A stretch of DNA of 64,000 bases from Sindora glabra (Eukaryota; Streptophyta; Magnoliopsida; Fabales; Fabaceae), in NCBI GenBank assembly GCA_020226215.1, contig CM035233.1:23315150-23379149 (forward strand), in the 5' to 3' direction. The notes beneath the pieces were generated by a model. The model was not told where the DNA came from and did not search any database. It worked only from the letters and a program-made list of their open reading frames with translations. Below, in pieces: positions 49,691-60,342 of the stretch. Each line of letters starts with the position of its first letter. The stretch's first letter is position 1. Position numbers and translations under genes: made by a program.

Positions 49691-52600
49691 CTATAGATGT
49701 CAATCATGCCCAGCTTGTTACAAATTTCATTAACCCGTTTTTCCGGAAGAGCTTTAGTAAATAAATCAGCCAATTGTTCCCCTGTTCTAATATGTCTAAG
49801 ACTAATAATTTTTTCTTGTAACTTTTGTCGAATAAAATGACAGTCAACTTCCACATGCTTAGTTCGTTCATGAAAAACTGGATTTGAGGCAATGTGAGTA
49901 GCAGCTCGATTGTCACACCACAATTGCATAATCCTATGAATCTTGATGCCAAGTTGCTGAAGAAGATAATTAACCCATACAAGTTCAGATGTAGCATGAG
50001 CCATAGCTCGGTATTCAAATTCTGCACTAGAGCGAGATACAACTGCTTACTTCTTACTTTTCCATGACACAAGATTTCCTCTAACAAATACACAATACCC
50101 AGAAGTTGATCTCCGATCTATAGGACATCCGGCCCAGTTTGCATCAGAAAAAGCCTCCACTCTGCAATGACCATGATTTTTATATAAGACTCCTCGACCA
50201 GGTGCTTTCTTCAAGTACTTCAAAATGTGTGTAAGAGCATCCCAGTGGGAAGTTCTTGGGGAGTTCATAAACTGACTAACCACACTTACTGAAAAGGCAA
50301 TATCAGGCCTAGTTATAGTAAGATAGTTTAATTTTCCCACCAATCTCCTGTATTGTTCAGGATTTTCAAGTAATTCTCCACCTTGTGGATTAAGCTTAAT
50401 ATTTGTAATCATAGGGTTCTCACATGATTTAGCTCTAATCATTCCTGTTTCATTCAAGAGATCGAGCACATATTTCCTTTGAGATAAGAAAATCCCTTTT
50501 CGCCCTCGAGCAATTTTAATGCCTAAAAAATAACGAAGCGCTTCGAAGTCCTTAGTCTGGAAGTTAGCCTGAAGAAAGGCTTTCAATTGTGAGATCCCTA
50601 ACATATCACTCCCTGTGATCACAATATCATCAACATATACAGCCAGAAGAATACATCCTGAACTAGACTGTTTATAAAACACAGTGGTCATGATCTTCAT
50701 TCCAAATTTTATCACTACTTCACTGAATCTTCCAAACCAAGCTCGAGGAGATTGTTTCAACCCATATAATGATTTTTTAAAACGTAATACCTTGCCACAC
50801 TCCCCCTGAGCAATAAACCCAGGTGGTTGCTCCATGTATACTTCCTCATTCAAATCGCCATGTAAAAAGGCATTTTTAACATCTAATTGGTGAAGAGACC
50901 AATCATGATTAGCAGTAAGAGAGATGAGTAAACGAACAGAGGTAATCTTGGCCACAGGAGAAAAAGTCTCTGAATAATCAATACCATAGGTCTGAGCATA
51001 ACCTTTAGCGACTAGACGTGCTTTTAAACGAGTAATAGAACCATTCAGATTCACTTTGATTGTAAATACCCATTTGCAACTAATGGATTGTTTACCATCA
51101 GGTAAAAGCACAAGATCCCATGTCTGATTAGCTTCAAGAGCTGTCATTTCTTCCTCCAAAGTAGCACACCACCCATTATGAGAAAGAGCTTCAAAATAGG
51201 ACTTAGGAACAGTGATAGAATCTAAAGAAGCAATGAAGGCTCGAGAAGAAGGAGGTAAAGAAGAATAAAAGACATAGGTGGAGATGGAATAAGGGTGGTG
51301 AGGGTTACCTTTCTGAGTACAAGTACAGATACCTTTTCGGTGAGCAATCGGAAGATCCAAATCAGAAGACACAGGAGGAGGATCTGATGAGGAAGAAGCC
51401 GGTAGAGGAGATGAAGCTAACGGACCGTAGGAAAGTGAGTCTGGATCAGATGGCTGTTGCATGACCGGTGGAGGAGCTGCTGGTGGTACCTGCACTCTAC
51501 GAGAATAAACAAATTGAATTGGAGGTCGAACCAAATTTTGTGGTGGAGGAACTTGTGAGTCCAATGAAGGAAAAGGTACAAGGAAGTATTCATCAACATG
51601 ATCTGATTCTGGTAAGGGGGAGGAAGATGGAGACAGCCCAAAGAATGGGCTAGACTCAAAAAATGAAACATGAGAAGAAATAATATAATGATTTAACTCA
51701 GGAGAAAAATATCGATACCCTTTTTTAGTACGAGAATAGCCAAGAAAAACACACTTCAAAGACCGAGGATCCAATTTTGATACCTAGGGACGGTGATCAT
51801 GAACAAAACAAGTGCACCCAAAAATATGGGGGGAAAGAGGAAAAAAAGGCTTAGAAGGAAACAAAATAGAAAAAGGTACTTGACCACCAAGAATAGAAGA
51901 AGGCATGCGATTGATGAGAAAACAGGCTGTAGAAACTGCATCTGCCCAAAAAACTTTAGGAACTTTCATTTCAAACAAAAGTGCCCGAGAAACTTCCAAT
52001 AAATGTTGATTTTTTCATTTAGCTACTCCATTTTGTTGTGGAGTGACAGCACAGGAAGACTGATGAATTATACCATGCTGAGACAAATAGGCTAAAAACT
52101 ATGAAGAGAAATACTCTTTAGCATTATCACTACGAAAATTATGAATAGTTGTCTGAAATTGATTTGTAACCTCAGCATGAAAAGTACAAAAAATATTAAA
52201 CAACTCTGAACGATTCTTTATTAAATAGAGTCAAGTCATTCTCGAATAATCATCCACAAAAGTCACAAAATAACGAAAATCAGACTTTGAAATAATCGGG
52301 CAAGGCCCCCAAATATCTGAATGTACTAACTCAAAGGGGGATGAAACACGCTTATTAACTCTAGAAACATAAGATTGGCGATGCTGTTTAGCAAATTGAC
52401 ACGACTCACAATCTAAATGAGACACATATGCTAAGTTAGGACATAATTTTCGTAAAGAGAGCAACAAGGGATGGCCAAGGCGACAATGTAATTGATGTAG
52501 AGTGGGGGTAACAGCAATAGCAATTGGTTAAGAAACTTTATCATCCAGCACGTATAATCCCCCAGATTCATATCCCCTACCAAAAATCTTCTTCGTCAAC

Positions 52601-52977
52601 AGATCCTGAAATACATAATAACCAGGAAAGAAGAAAACACCACAATTATAAGCATGGGTAATTTAGCTAACTGAAAGTAAATTAAATGAAAAATTTGGGA
52701 GGCACAAAACATTGGATAAAGAGATATCAGAGGTGAGATTGACCATGCCACTTCCAACAACAGAAGCAGTAGACCCATTATCTAAGGTGACATGTGAAGG
52801 ATGAGAATTAGTAAAGGAAAATAGTATACCTGTTTGACCTATCATATGATCAGTAGCCCCAGAATCAATGACCCATCTAGAATTGGAATGGGATAGACAT
52901 GCAGTAGGATTACCTGTGTGAACTATGGTGACAGTAGGTTGGGTGGGTGGCGGCTGTACAGAGACCTTTAATTGCAA
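49681..52977 (-). pseudogene. copia pol: protease, integrase, RT, RNase H
   Basis: Minus strand, in order. Protease at about 52860: RWVIDSGATDHMIG. Integrase: LDCESCQFAKQHRQ zinc-finger end (about 52410), HSDIWGPCP, FRSDNAKEYF, then NGVAK, stop, KNQHL, where NGVAERKN is normal, so the catalytic Glu is Lys. RT frame 50047-51774 (575 codons): LEEEMTALEANQTWDLVLLP, VKNAFLHGDLNEEVYMEQPP, LLAVYVDDIVITGSD intact. RNase H: FSDANWAGCPIDRRSTSGY, a stop after SWKSKK, then MAHATSELVWVNYLL, LWCDNRAATHIASNP, HERTKHVEVDCHFIR and LADLFTKALPEKR to the end beside the polypurine tract. It would need at least the integrase and RNase H stops undone to work. Confidence 0.92.
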
Positions 52978-53028
52978 GTACTCAGCATATTCGCTATCAG
53001 ATAATAATTTACCATTGATTTCTGACTC

Positions 53029-53987
53029 TTATGCCATATGAACAAACCTGGACTGCTGGGTATTCCTTCCTACCAACTTCAGACAGAATTTCTTGATGTG
53101 TCCTTGTTCTTGACAATGATAGCAAATCATAACTGAATCACCTCTTCTCTTTCCTTCACTAGAGTGATTCTGCCAATCACCTCCTCTTCCTCCTTCATGA
53201 CCTCGCCCTCTTCCTCTTCCCCTACCACCTCTAGAATTACCACGGCCTCCACGAGCACCTGAGCTAACTAATGTTGCTAACTCATTCATATTTGAAGATG
53301 GAGAAGAGGAAGAAATATCTTTGGATGCTCTTTGAATTCGATAATAAGCTGTTTTCCGGGTGAGGGGCTCAGAACTAGATAAGACCTGCTGTCGTGCTGT
53401 GCTAAACTCAGGAGGTAAACGCATCAAATAACACAAAGCAGCTAGTTGTTCTCGCTGAGAACGCATTGCATTAACATCACTAGTAATAGGCAGCAGAGAA
53501 TTCCATTGTTCATAAATACAATACTTAGTGTAAATTTGAGCATTATCTTACCTCTCTCATCTGATTGAAACAAGGACATAGTCAAATCATATACCTGATT
53601 CAGATCATCCTTTTTTGAATATAGGCCTTCAATAGACTCCCATAACTCCTTAATAGTACGACAATAAGCTGTGTTATCTTCAACTTTAGTAGCTAAAGTA
53701 TTACAAACCAACCTGAACAACCGACGATCTTCTATAATCCATTGTTGATCAGGATCTTCTATGGGTGGCTCTTGAGTAAGGTGATGTGTCATACGAACTT
53801 CATCAAAATAGTATTCAATTGCTCTTTTCCAGGTAACATATTGTCGTCCTTCAATATCTAACTTCCACTCTGTTATTTTTCCACCAACTGGTAATAATTC
53901 TGAAAAATTAGATCTAAATTCTCTCTTTGAATTTCTAGAACTATTGGGACCTCCAGAATTGTTCATGAAATCAGAACTAGTATCCAT
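53029..53987 (-). pseudogene. copia gag (UBN2-type) with zinc knuckle
   Basis: The minus-strand frame likely starts at 53987 (MDTSSDFMNNSGG) and has the copia gag core: ITEWKLDIEGRQYVTWKRAI, LWESIEGLYSKKDDLNQVYD. A frameshift lies near 53440-53560, after which RSQREQLAALCYLMRLPPEF continues, followed by a Gly/Arg-rich stretch and the zinc knuckle CYHCQEQGHIKKFC (about 53095). Gag builds the virus-like particle and binds element RNA. Broken by the shift and by a stop before the protease. Confidence 0.88.
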
Positions 53988-54005
53988 ATCCAGCCAGCAC
54001 AGCAA

Positions 54006-54512
54006 AAAACCAGAAGAAAATTATCCAGAAAATAGAAAATGCCACCTGAGGACACGAAACTGCAAAACCAACCTTATAGAGCCCTTCAGAGTCCTCCGAA
54101 ACAGTGCCAGACGGAAGATCACCGCTTGAAAATGCCTCACGCGCCTCCACTAGCCGCCGCCTGCCTCTGCGAGTGGGCTTTACGCGCCTCCGTACACCCG
54201 CGCGTGTGATGCCACGCGCCGCCTAGCTGGGATCGTCTAGGCCCGATCTATTGTCCGGTGTACCCAGACCTTCCGTACCGGTTCCGGTTTTGCTTCCACG
54301 GCATTGAACAATACCGTTCAGGTCTCCACTTCCGTACGCCGCCACCAAATAGCAATCCCGAGGTCTGGGCTTCCACCAATAAGCCGCTTAGAGTGCTGCT
54401 GGTCCCACCATGACCTTAGTCACGCATAAAAGAAAAATAAAAAAGAAAAGGAAGAAGAAAAGAGAGAGAGAGAATTGGGTTGTCGATTGAGATAGGAGAA
54501 GGATTATTAGAA
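54006..54512 (-). other. 5' untranslated leader of the young copia element
   Basis: Between gag and the primer site, GC-rich for this window (54130-54420), with no frame. The part from 54341 is included in the tandem duplication. Confidence 0.7.
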
Positions 54513-54525
54513 GGCTCTGATACCA
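54513..54525 (-). other. Primer binding site, initiator tRNA-Met
   Basis: Minus strand TGGTATCAGAGCC directly after the 5' LTR, a perfect match to the classic site. A second copy lies in the duplicated segment at about 54910-54922. Confidence 0.92.
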
Positions 54526-54646
54526 TGTTAATTAAGAGAGAAATTTGTATTGCCATATCCTCAACTGAGTTAGGCAGTCACTATATATATTATAATACAG
54601 GGTACATATAGCAGAATATAATAGATGTGGAACCTATTTACTAACA
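54526..54646 (-). repeat. 5' LTR of the young copia element (121 bp)
   Basis: Same 121-bp sequence as 49553-49673 with one base different. Followed at 54647 by the target duplication GAAAG. Confidence 0.93.
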
Positions 54647-54922
54647 GAAAGCAAAATATCTCTCTTTCGCTAGCCGAATAACATTAGCAAAATTCGTTCT
54701 AACAACTATTCCACAATACTGTATGCAAACAATTCAGCTGCCACCAAATAGCAATCCCGAGGTCTGGGCTTCTACCAATAAGCGGCTTAGAGTGCTGCTG
54801 GTCCCACCGTGACCTTAGTCACGCATAAAAGAAAAATAAAAAAGAAAAGGAAGAAGAAAAGAGAGAGAGAGTTGGGTTGTTGATTGAGATAGGAGAAGGA
54901 TTATTAAAAGGCTCTGATACCA

Positions 54923-55043
54923 TGTTAATTAAGAGAGAAATTTGTATTGCCATATCCTCAACTGAGTTAGGCAGTTACTATATATATTATAATACAGAGC
55001 ACATATAGCAGAATATAATAGATGTGGAACCTATTTACTAACA
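54923..55043 (-). repeat. Third, duplicated LTR copy
   Basis: 121 bp, three base differences from 54526-54646, and again followed by GAAAG. It arose by the local tandem duplication, not by a separate insertion. Confidence 0.9.
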
Positions 55044-56869
55044 GAAAGCAAAATATCTCTCTTTCGCTAGCCGAATAACATTAGCAGAATCCGTTCTAAC
55101 AGCTATTCCGCAATACTGTATGCAAACAATTCAGCTGCCATCTTCTCTTTGCAATGACATTGAACGTAATATTCAGGATTTCATCTGGCACAGAAATAAT
55201 GAGAAAAGGAATATACACCTAGTTGCTTGGGAAGAAATGTGTAAACCAAAAGGCATGCAGGGGTTGGTATTCGAAAGATGCAGGAGTGTAATGTAGCCTA
55301 TATGATGAAAGTGGGTTAGGGATTAATTACCAAACCGACTGCTTTATGGGTGAAAGTATTACATTCAAAATATAGCTGTGGAGAAAATCTCATACCCGCT
55401 GTCCAGAAGAAATCTGGAAATTCAAATCTATGGAAGGGGGTTTGTGCAGTGTGGAACAATACAATCTCACACATCCAATGGACGATCTGTAATGGCTCAA
55501 TCATTAGATTCTGGTTGGACGCATGGATTCCCCATAGAAGTCCACTGTGCAATATGCTTGACGTTAACATTCATAACATGGAGGAAAACTCTCTAACAGC
55601 AGGTTATGTTCGTCAAGATGGGGAATGGGATGTTGATAAGATAAAACTTTATGTCCCCTTGCATATCCTTAATGAAATTTTAAGTGTCGTGCCTCCACGT
55701 TCTTTCTTAGGTCTAGATAATAAACGGTGGGGCTTGACAAGAGATGGTAAATTCTTTGTAAAATCTGCTTATGCCAGCTTAATAAATCACAAACCAAAAT
55801 CTCACTCGATATTGTGGAAATACATTTGGACATGGCCCAGACTAGAACGAATTCGAACTTTCATGTGGTTAGTGGGAAGAGAAAGAATTCTCACTCACAG
55901 CCAAAGAAAATCACGCAAACTCTCTAATTCTGACCTCTGCCCAAGGTAAAAAAACACATCAGAATCTGTCATCCACCTCCTAAGAGACTACGAGGAAATT
56001 GCCAACTTATGGTATTCAGTTATACCTCCAGGTTATTGGCTTACTTTTTTCTAGCTTGATCTAAACCAATGGCTACAATGGAATCTCACGAACAAGATAG
56101 GTAGAGGAATTAGGAGCACATGGATTGTCACCTTTGGCTTTTTATGCTAGGCTATCTGGTTAAACAAGAATGAGCTAGTGTTTATAGGAACTTCACCTTC
56201 GGTTCACAGTATAGTCTTCTCAACTGCATGTAAAGTGAGAGAGGTGCAACAGTTTAAGAAGCTCGAGGTGAATCAAACTACAAGGATGCACAGAATTGAG
56301 AAACAAATACAATGGTTGTATCCCCCATCCGGTTGGATAAAATGCAACACAGATGGATCAAAAAAATAGAGAGTGGGCGCTGGATGTGGGGGAGTGTTCC
56401 GAGATGAAACGGGTACTTGGATTTCTGGTTTTTGCAGATTCATTGGCATAATTGGAGTACTACAAGCAGAACTCTGGGGAATTCTCTTAGGCCTCCAGGT
56501 GGCTTAGGAAAGAAGATGGAATCGACTCATCTTGGAGACGGATTCTGAAACTACTTTCAAGCTGGTTAATTCTGGGTGTGATAACTCGCATCCTTGCCAT
56601 GCTTTGGTGGGTTGCATTATGGAGCTGAAAACAAGACTTCATTAAGTCAAATTCTAGCACTGTTACTGGGAGGCCAATCAAGTTGCGGATTGTCTAGCAA
56701 ATATAGCTTATGATTTTCGAATTTGGCGGGCTAAAACAGTCCATTTTACCAATCCTCCTCAACCTTGTGTTGAATATATTACAAACGACATGAGAGGGGT
56801 TGCTTTCCCTAGGATGATAGTGAGTTAGCTTTGTTATTTTCCTTGTACACCAAAAAAAAAAAAAAAAAA

Positions 56870-57398
56870 CTCTTGGTCACAAATGTACAAGGAACATCTT
56901 CCATTTGTTTCCACTCTAAGTCATTCTTTAGACATTGTTTAAGACTAAACTTGTCTCCTTTATGAATTTGGAGGGGAGATGTTGAATAGTATTTAATCAT
57001 GATTCTCTCTAAAACTTTATTAATATATACTTTCTAAGAGAAACTTAACAATCCTTGTGATCTATTTTGAAATATTTCTATTATGATAACATAATTTATG
57101 TCTCCTATGTCTTTCATTTCAAATTATTAGAGAGAAAATTCTTAGTCTCATGTATTAGGCTAGGGTCATTAGCTATAAGCAAGATATCATCAATATACAA
57201 AATTAGAAATATAAACTTACTTCGATTGACTTCTAAATATATGCATTGATCAACAATATTTCCTTTAAATCCAAAAGCAATAATAGTATTATTGAACTTG
57301 AGATACCATTGCCTGGAAGCTTCTTTTAGGTTATATATTGATTTCTTTAATTTACACACCATATATTCTTTTCTTTCTGATGAAATAATAAATGATCT
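56870..57398 (-). pseudogene. RT part of the older Ty1/copia element
   Basis: Minus strand: ERKEYMVCKLKKSIYNLKEA, QWYLKFNNTIIAFGFKGNIV, FLILYIDDILLIANDPSLI (RT catalytic box YIDD), a stop after NLK, then KGDKFSLKQCLKND and EWKQMEDVPC. The sequence then meets the LINE poly(A) at 56869, and the following copia block (VGMLGRYQ) resumes at 44460. About 40 bases of copia are missing at that junction. The 5' side stops at 57399 where the gypsy LTR begins. Confidence 0.85.
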
Positions 57399-57988
57399 TG
57401 AGTTAGATTTCAAATAACAAAAACAGAAATAATGGAGGATAGGAGCCACAATCACAGATTGATAAGCCAAAGGAACGATTGCCACAAGAGGAGGCCCCTT
57501 GATAAGATCAAAGATAATTAGTTCACTCAAAAACCTAAGAGTCACAAGCTCTCAATCTTAAATTGTATTCAAAACTGCATAAAAATTTATTTACAAAAGC
57601 TTATATATGGAGCCTTCATAAGCCATCGTATGCAAACCCTAATGGGCCTCTTGCTGTAACAAGCCCAATTCTAATTAAACCAAATAAAATAACAAGTCTT
57701 CTTACTAAAATAAATCTAAAACAAGTCTTGGCCCATATGGCCCATTTATTATAAAAATACTAAACTAACTAAATGCTAATGGATTCATTGGAGTCTATGT
57801 CTTCCAAATATACACAATTGACCATCTTGGACTCCTTTAATTCCAAATTGGGCCTACTTTCAAATAGGTTAGCAACTATCTTCTCTAGATCTCCCTTTAT
57901 CCCTTTTGCCTTTGCCCTTGTCATTGGTCTTTGAAGCCCTTCCAACGCCTTCAAGCCTTTGTCTTCAATGGGCCTTCTTTGATTCTCA
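57399..57988 (-). repeat. 3' LTR of scrambled gypsy copy 2
   Basis: On the minus strand it starts TGAGAATCAAAGAAGGCC right after the purine-rich GAAGAAGGAGGGATTAA (57989-58005) and seems to end AATCTAACTCA at 57399. It aligns at its start with the LTR of copy 1 (TGATAGGAATCTAAGG) but then differs in sequence and is shorter (about 590 against 830 bp). A TATA-like CCATATATAAGC is at about 57604-57615. The 57399 boundary is inferred from where copia sequence begins. Confidence 0.6.
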
Positions 57989-59241
57989 TTAATCCCTCCT
58001 TCTTCAAGAGAATTCACCCTCGAATTTGAATCTTCAAAACCTACATCAATAAGGGAAAGATTAGAAACACCAAAATGAGCACTCATATCAAACTCACCAT
58101 GAGAATTCAAAATTAGGAAAACAATTATTGTCTCTTCAAGACTTGAATTGAACCATCTGCTCTTAGATGTAGCCATGATGACCTTCTCCATTCGTATCAT
58201 CAATATGCAACCACCCGGATCAAATACAAAATAAGAGTCATCAATCTCATGCAAGCATATACAATTACCAATAGTAAGAAGTTTGTCAAAGAAAGTAGGT
58301 AGGACATGATTCTTCAAAAGCTTTGCACAAAAGTTAATGAAACCATGAAAGCTTTCAATTTCAGCAACAAATTGACACGGAGAACATTCTCCAATTTTTT
58401 TTCCTTCATGCATCTCTATTACTTTGCCGCACACAATATCATCCACAATTATAATATTTCTCATACAACATGAGCCTTTCTCAAAATTAGCATACAACTT
58501 CTCATTCTTCAAAATTTGCAATACACATTTCAAAAGCTCATTATGCTCAACTATTATTTTACTATCCACAAGAATGACATCAAGAAGTGGCAAGCAATCT
58601 TTCCAATTCTTTAATTTCTTAAACAACAACAAGATTTTGCCTTTAAACTCATGAAAACAATGGAAATTAACACAAGCAAATTTATCATTGAAAACAAATA
58701 AAACATGATTCATTAAGCTCAAGGAATTACTTGGTGCATTAGACAAACCAAGCATCAAAACCAACCATTCATATAAACCATGCTTTGTTTCGAAGATGTT
58801 TTTCCATGCATTCCTTATTCCAAAGAAAAGTGGATAAAATCCTCCCATCAAACGATGCTTAGAAAACACATAAGGATCCAGCAACAAATAATCAAAGGTA
58901 TCTTTAATCCCAAAATATTTTATCAAATCATATCCATGGGCTTCTATGCTAAACAATTTTTTTAGAGAACTCTTAGGCAAACACATGTTATTCTTCCCAC
59001 ATAAAAATCTATCATGTGTAACAATGTCTCCAAAAACCATTTCCTCACAAGCATTAACATTGGAAACACCCTCACTAGATAAAAGAGTAGCAAAATTAAT
59101 TAAAGGAACAACAACATCAAGTGAAGATCTAGGAAGTCTATAGTCATTTACATACAAAATTCTAATGTTTTCAACACCTAACACATTTTTATGCAAATTA
59201 GAGATGAGAGTGTACCTCCAAGACAATACATCAACTATCAC
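57769..59241 (-). pseudogene. Scrambled pol, 490-codon open frame (gypsy copy 2)
   Basis: Open for 490 codons from an internal Met. Residues 4-12 DVLSWRYTL are the post-RNase H motif; 64-115 (ACEEMVFGD, NNMCLPKSSLKKL, EAHGYDLIKYFG) are the integrase N-terminal region. At about 135-185 the sequence becomes RT (ETKHGLYEWLVLMLGLSNAP, LMNHVL), then VEHNELLKCVLQILKNEKLY (231-250) and VAEIESFHGFINFCAKLL (292-309), also from RT. The catalytic YxDD box is replaced by VNFHCFHE. From 380 the tail reads HGEFDMSAHFGVSNL and then crosses the polypurine tract and enters the LTR at about residue 419, ending with LQRPMTRAKAKGIKG and an acidic C-terminus. A frame running into the LTR is known from CRM-type chromoviruses. 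A catalytically dead, rearranged product; upstream stops at 59305-59307 and about 59253 separate it from the protease frame. Confidence 0.8.
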
Positions 59242-59304
59242 AATATTGTTATCTTACTCTAATTGGGGCATTTCCCTTCTCACACATGGTAGTTCTTTGG
59301 ATGA

Positions 59305-60342
59305 TTATTTTGGAAGCACTTCTTGGAATTCCTTCAAAATAGTATCACAAATATTTGATAAAATAATTTTAAGATTGTTAGTACTTTCATAAGCTTTCTT
59401 GTACAAGACAATTGGCCTAGAAATATAAAAAATACTCTTTATAACACTTGCTGTTCTAATAACTTTCAAATTTTGTTTTCCCTCTTTTCCTACACAATCA
59501 CTCTCTTTTTCTCTCAACATAATTTTTCTCTCAATCTCTTTTCCACAATTACTATTTTTCTTATCATGGCCTTCATCTTTTCTCTCTTGCTCTCTCTTCA
59601 ACCTCATAGTTATTTGATCCTCACACACTTAACTAGGAATCATGGGTACTAAAGTAATTTTCCATTCTTTATGTACAAATATAAACTTGTTGGAATGACC
59701 ATCATGAATAGCTTTCTTGTCAAACTGTCAAGGTCTTCCCAAGAGGATATGGCTTGCTTCCATAGGCACTACATCACACAAGACTTCATCCTCATACTTG
59801 CTAATAGAAAAAGTAATCAAAACTTGCTTATCAACAATTAACTCCCAGTCATCACTCAACCATTGTAGCTTATAGGGCTTGGGATGAGGAATAGTAGTAA
59901 GACACAATTTCTCAATAAACCTAACACTAGCTAAATTGGTACAACTACCACCATCAACAATAAGAGAACAAATCTTCCCAAGTACTAAGCATCTTGAATG
60001 AAAGATATTTTCTCTCTGTGTAGTGTTATCCTCCTTAGCTAAACTACCCAAAAGACATCTTACCATAAGTCTCCCTTATGATAAAAAGCTTCATACTTAC
60101 TATCTTCTTCACTTGGAGCATGTGATGATGGAGATGAACTTGCACTTGAGATCTCACCATTCTCCCTCAAAATCATGGTCTTCTTGTTCGGACATTGGGA
60201 TGCAATGTAGCTTTTTCCAAGGCATTTGAAGCACTTCATTTTCCTATGCCGAGAAGTAAAGGAAGTAGAAGCATTAGTAGAATTAAAAGAAGTTTTAAAT
60301 GAGGGTTTATCACCTTGGACAGCCGCATCCTTAGTTGAAGAT
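59305..60342 (-). pseudogene. gag zinc knuckle, protease and pre-RT linker (gypsy copy 2)
   Basis: Minus strand: KMKCFKCLGKSYIASQCPNK (zinc knuckle, 60180-60240, with His replaced by Tyr in the CCHC pattern), an acidic serine-rich stretch, then after a frame change near 60060 the protease region NIFHSRCLVLGKICSLIVDG with active-site DGG, SCTNLASVRFIEKL, PYKLQWLSDDWELIVDKQVL and MEASHILLGRP. A stop follows where Trp is usual (TGG to TGA), then VCEDQITMRL, a long Lys/Glu-rich stretch and SIFYISRPIVLYKKAYEST (linker into RT). The frame is the same as that of the 490-codon frame downstream. Confidence 0.8.

Larger units (their letters stand above)
49553..54646 (-). mobile_element. Young Ty1/copia element with very short LTRs
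   Basis: Minus-strand element bounded by two 121-bp LTRs that differ at one base, with a perfect 5-bp target duplication GAAAG (49548-49552 and 54647-54651). Primer site and polypurine tract are both good matches. The order gag, protease, integrase, RT, RNase H is that of Ty1/copia. It lies inside LINE ORF2. The near-identical LTRs point to a recent insertion, yet coding frames contain several stops and shifts. Confidence 0.93.
54341..55138. repeat. Tandem duplication (about 398 bp) across the copia/LINE junction
   Basis: The segment 54341-54739 (copia leader, primer site, LTR, GAAAG, start of the resumed LINE) is repeated at 54740-55138. Junctions share GCCGCCA / GCTGCCA at 54338, 54737 and 55134, so short homology guided it. 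The second copy contains a third LTR (54923-55043). The copies differ by a few substitutions and a short indel in the GAGAGA run. Confidence 0.92.
47217..56828 (+). pseudogene. LINE ORF2: endonuclease, reverse transcriptase, zf-RVT, RNase H
   Basis: Starts at ATG 47217 (MNILSWNCIRVGS, the AP-endonuclease start) with VEPRIKESKG, FGDFNAYLTPSEK and SRKSDHKPILM. The RT part has GALKAPGEDG, LRPISLCNV, KVDLGKAYDKLSWDFL, GIRQGNLLSLYLF and HLSFANDLILFAEA, where the catalytic FADD box is FAND. It is cut at 49552 by a copia element and resumes after 54651 (in a second copy after 55048) with PSSLCNDIERNIQDFIWHRN, then zf-RVT (RWGLTRDGKFFVKSAYASL, WPRLERIRTFMWLV) and an RNase H domain with its four acidic residues visible (NTDGS, QAELWG, LETDSE, NQVAD). 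Stops (first at 48112, TGG to TGA) and frameshifts (about 48570) inactivate it. Confidence 0.88.
44465..56869 (+). mobile_element. Plant L1-type LINE, interrupted by a hAT-like element and a copia element
   Basis: A non-LTR retrotransposon with ORF1 (DUF4283 and zinc knuckle), ORF2 (endonuclease, RT, zf-RVT, RNase H) and a terminal run of 18 A at 56852-56869, which fixes its plus orientation. It sits inside the minus-strand copia element (44460 left, 56870 right). The left boundary is approximate, somewhere between 44440 and 44500; I found no clear target site duplication. Without insertions the element would be about 6 kb, near full length. Both frames carry stops and shifts. Confidence 0.85.
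57399..60342 (-). mobile_element. Ty3/gypsy element with scrambled pol order, copy 2 (5' part outside window)
   Basis: Second member of the family at 1673-7843, on the minus strand, better preserved. From right to left: gag zinc knuckle, protease, pre-RT linker, integrase N-part, RT part, tail, polypurine tract, 3' LTR. At 60342/60343 an Athila-like LTR is inserted in gag, so the rest of gag and the 5' LTR should lie beyond the right edge of the window. From about 60066 to 57769 a single reading frame is used, interrupted only by a few stops that look like single transitions. Confidence 0.82.

Noticed and set aside
55316..55570. 84-codon minus-strand frame
   Set aside because: Shadow of LINE ORF2, whose zf-RVT region is read on the plus strand here.
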